Shown here one piece after another: positions 5,365 to 5,728 of a stretch of DNA of 5,728 bases. Position numbers and translations under genes: made by a program. The stretch is from Methanoregulaceae archaeon (lineage in GTDB: Archaea > Halobacteriota > Methanomicrobia > Methanomicrobiales > Methanospirillaceae). The notes beneath the pieces are model-generated. The model saw nothing but the letters and a program-made list of their open reading frames with translations, was not told the DNA's origin and made no database searches. The stretch covers positions 1-5,728 of the forward strand of contig DUGL01000205.1 in assembly GCA_013331415.1 (NCBI GenBank), in the 5' to 3' direction. Positions within the stretch are counted from its first letter, which is position 1. Every line of letters begins with the position of its first letter.

Positions 5365-5619
5365 ACTTCCCCGCCGTGAACAGGCCGGACAGGTCTCTCC
5401 CCCGAGACCCGGGTAATCCCAAACGACACATCTGGTGATGCCTGGTTACCATCTGAAATATGTACGGATACAGGCAGGGCCTGAAGGGCGTGGATTCGAC
5501 AGAATTGAGGAGGGGTGCTGCCCATGAACTGCAATGGATTTTTCATGTCCCGTGGACATCGGGGGGTACCCTGATCATCCCCGAGCGACCATTCACGGGA
5601 GATGAAAGGATGCCGGCTG
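5365..5619. other. Spacer with several short hairpins, no gene seen
   Basis: This 255-base stretch lies between convergent genes. Perfect short stems are GGTCTC/GAGACC (5392-5397 with 5404-5409), ATGTCC/GGACAT (5545-5550 with 5554-5559) and TCGGGG/CCCCGA (5559-5564 with 5579-5584). The first may act as a 3' end signal for the OB-fold-like gene. Open frames crossing it in both directions have no recognisable family features and run into neighbouring genes. Confidence 0.4.
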
Positions 5620-5728
5620 TTATGTATCAGGTGCAGCGGCTTCTTCACTCTCCCCAGCTTCGGATTTCATCTGTATGAGCCGGATGGCAAGGTCGACTGC
5701 CTCACGCACCTTCTCATCAGGGTCATCC
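5620..5728 (-). CDS. C-terminal end of an unidentified protein (partial)
   Basis: Read on the - strand from the right edge, 35 codons stay open to a TAA at 5620-5622. The sequence starts DDPDEKVREAVDLAIRL, looks like a charged amphipathic helix, and ends in a Glu/Ala-rich tail SEAGESEEAAAPDT. The helix with a preceding DPDEKVR turn resembles a HEAT-like repeat unit, but too little is visible to name a family. Codons have frequent G/C third positions as in the neighbours, which supports coding. It converges on the OB-fold-like gene with a 255-base gap. The start lies outside the window. Confidence 0.55.
   Translation of the reverse strand, partial: DDPDEKVREAVDLAIRLIQMKSEAGESEEAAAPDT

Noticed and set aside
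5434..5484. Possible C/D box small RNA (GTGATGC followed by CTGA motifs)
   Set aside because: The C box is imperfect, no clear C' box is found, and the boxes are short enough to occur by chance.
5238..5648. - strand frame of 136 residues across the end of the OB-fold-like gene
   Set aside because: It overlaps both the OB-fold-like gene and the edge gene in other frames and has no family features.

Overview
The window looks like chromosomal DNA from a methanogenic archaeon, most likely of the order Methanomicrobiales. Supporting signs are the 3' part of an archaeal SRP RNA, an archaeal-type malate dehydrogenase, archaeal EF-1 beta next to a small two-ribbon zinc protein, a kinase resembling MfnE of methanofuran biosynthesis, a COG2522-type archaeal regulator, and AT-rich TATA-like boxes about 27 bases before start codons. 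It is GC-rich with mostly G/C third codon positions. No insertion sequence, CRISPR array, tRNA or phage gene is visible.

Layout. (1) Bases 1 to about 122 are the 3' end of the SRP RNA, cut by the left edge, followed at 134 by malate dehydrogenase on the + strand. (2) Convergent to it on the - strand is a group read from about 2170 down to 1117: the MfnE-like kinase, a 53-residue zinc-ribbon protein and EF-1 beta. (3) A 40-base divergent spacer (2186-2225) with one AT-rich box separates this group from a + strand gene for a predicted exported, membrane-anchored protein with two phospholipase D HKD motifs and a lamin-tail-like N-terminal domain. (4) About 460 bases (3897-4358) have no convincing gene. 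(5) Two small - strand regulators (a winged-helix protein and a COG2522-type HTH protein) overlap by 4 bases. They are divergent from a + strand gene for a membrane-anchored OB-fold-like protein. A perfect 7-3-7 inverted repeat lies in the spacer just ahead of the regulators. (6) A 255-base spacer and the C-terminal end of a - strand gene reach the right edge.

How the genes fit together: the zinc-ribbon protein and EF-1 beta form a translation-related pair. The kinase and malate dehydrogenase are core metabolism (methanofuran synthesis, partial TCA pathway). The regulator pair plus OB-fold gene looks like a self-contained, probably autoregulated divergent unit. The least understood protein is the exported two-HKD protein. 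I see no clear multi-gene new system; the best leads are this protein, the regulator pair with its candidate operator, and the symmetric divergent promoter at 2195-2202.
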